Of a stretch of 13,841 bases of DNA, positions 13,276 to 13,841 are shown in pieces. This DNA comes from Thermoplasmatota archaeon (GTDB lineage: Archaea; Thermoplasmatota; Thermoplasmata; Methanomassiliicoccales; Methanomassiliicoccaceae). The DNA lies in contig JAKIXL010000011.1 of assembly GCA_022709105.1 (NCBI GenBank), forward strand, positions 1 to 13,841. Reading direction: 5' to 3'. The notes under the pieces are model-generated. The model made no database searches. It saw only the letters and a list, made by a program, of their open reading frames with translations, and was not told the DNA's origin. Position 1 is the first letter of the stretch. Each line of letters begins with the position of its first letter. The position numbers were made by a program, and so were the translations under genes.

Positions 13276-13841
13276 TCAGGGCCGTTGTTCCTTGGCCCCC
13301 TTCAGGGCCTTCCACCGCCGGACCTCGAGGTTATGCTCCCGGACCATGTCCTGGGAACGATAGAGGGCCACCAGCCTCCGGTGTCCCTCACGGTCCCCGG
13401 GCTCCAGTTCCATCAGGGCCTCCAGTTCGCCGATGGCCGCCATGACCAGGCCTCGGGACTCGTACAGTTCGGCCTTTCTGAGTAACGCTGCCGGGGTCCT
13501 CGGCCGTATGGACAGCGATCGCTCGAACCACTCCAGGGCCTCGTCCGTCCTTCCTTGGGAAGCATGCTCCTCCGCTCTCTGCATGCTCTCCCTGAAGCAT
13601 GCCTCGGGGCCAGGAACCTCGATCGAACCGTCAGCCAGCGCCTCCAGGAGATGCTCCGTCTCGATCATGTCCGCCCCAGCATGCTCAGCGATGCGGAGCA
13701 TCGAGGAGGCATACTCGGCGTAGTCATGGGCCGGTTCCAGGTTCGAGACCTCTCCCCTGGAGCGCAGGAGACACATCGCCTTCCGGCTCACCATCGGCCA
13801 GGCATAAGGGTCCTGTATATGCCACAGGCAGGCGGCCAGCT
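13276..13841 (-). CDS. TPR-repeat protein, N-terminus cut by window edge
   Basis: The minus-strand frame is open from the right edge to TGA at 13276-13278. An ATG at 13794 exists, but the sequence before it, LAACLWHIQDPYAWPMVSRK, is protein-like and continuous, so the gene starts outside the window. Within the visible 187 residues, about 90-170 form two to three tetratricopeptide repeats (RTDEALEWFERSLSIRP, RKAELYESRGLVMAAIGELEALMELEP, followed by HRRLVALYRSQ), and an earlier helical part contains several Met and Cys residues. TPR proteins are protein-protein adaptors; no partner is evident. It lies 71 bases upstream of the MFS gene on the same strand. Confidence 0.82.
   Translation of the reverse strand, partial: LAACLWHIQDPYAWPMVSRKAMCLLRSRGEVSNLEPAHDYAEYASSMLRIAEHAGADMIETEHLLEALADGSIEVPGPEACFRESMQRAEEHASQGRTDEALEWFERSLSIRPRTPAALLRKAELYESRGLVMAAIGELEALMELEPGDREGHRRLVALYRSQDMVREHNLEVRRWKALKGAKEQRP

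Noticed and set aside
1..13841. CRISPR arrays, insertion sequences, rRNA or tRNA genes
   Set aside because: I looked for regularly spaced repeats, transposase-like ORFs with terminal inverted repeats and conserved RNA motifs and found none.

Overview
The window looks like chromosomal DNA from a GC-rich archaeon, probably a euryarchaeon of the Thermoplasmatota. Methanomassiliicoccales is my best guess, not a demonstrated assignment. The support is a six-gene Ech-type membrane [NiFe]-hydrogenase in the echABCDEF order known from Methanosarcina barkeri, archaeal TATA-like boxes about 20-30 bases before start codons (several genes look leaderless), four-base gene overlaps, GGAGGTGAT-type ribosome binding sites, and an archaeal-looking set of accessory genes.

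Layout. (1) 1-216, minus: a universal stress protein cut by the left edge, divergent from (2) 340-5372, plus: echABCDEF, a tightly packed operon for a ferredoxin-linked, ion-pumping hydrogenase, closed by a long hairpin and a T-rich tract. (3) 5556-7942, plus: an HTH-fused DNA methyltransferase whose frame is interrupted by one in-frame TAG exactly where relatives appear to have tryptophan, coupled to an FAD amino-acid-oxidase-like protein that seems to lack a standard start codon. (4) 9538-7908, minus: a very short SMC/Rad50-like ATPase with a cysteine cluster where the coiled coil should be, a rhodanese overlapping it by four bases, and a small two-helix membrane protein. (5) 9539-9979: a long intergenic region with hairpins, a strong TATA box and a possible leaderless 25-codon upstream ORF, leading to (6) 9980-11419, plus: a NYN-domain putative RNase with three LOTUS/OST-HTH repeats. 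(7) 13841-11495, minus: a TPR protein cut by the right edge, an MFS transporter and an internally duplicated membrane protein, meeting the NYN gene at a double-hairpin convergent terminator.

How they work together. Only the ech genes clearly form one machine: EchC, D, E and F make the peripheral hydrogenase arm (NiFe site plus Fe-S clusters) and EchA and B the membrane ion-translocating arm. No Hyp maturation gene or hydrogenase protease is present. The rest is accessory. The most intriguing items are the amber-interrupted methyltransferase (nonsense mutation or pyrrolysine/readthrough), the mini-SMC plus rhodanese pair, and the NYN plus triple-LOTUS protein with its structured upstream region.
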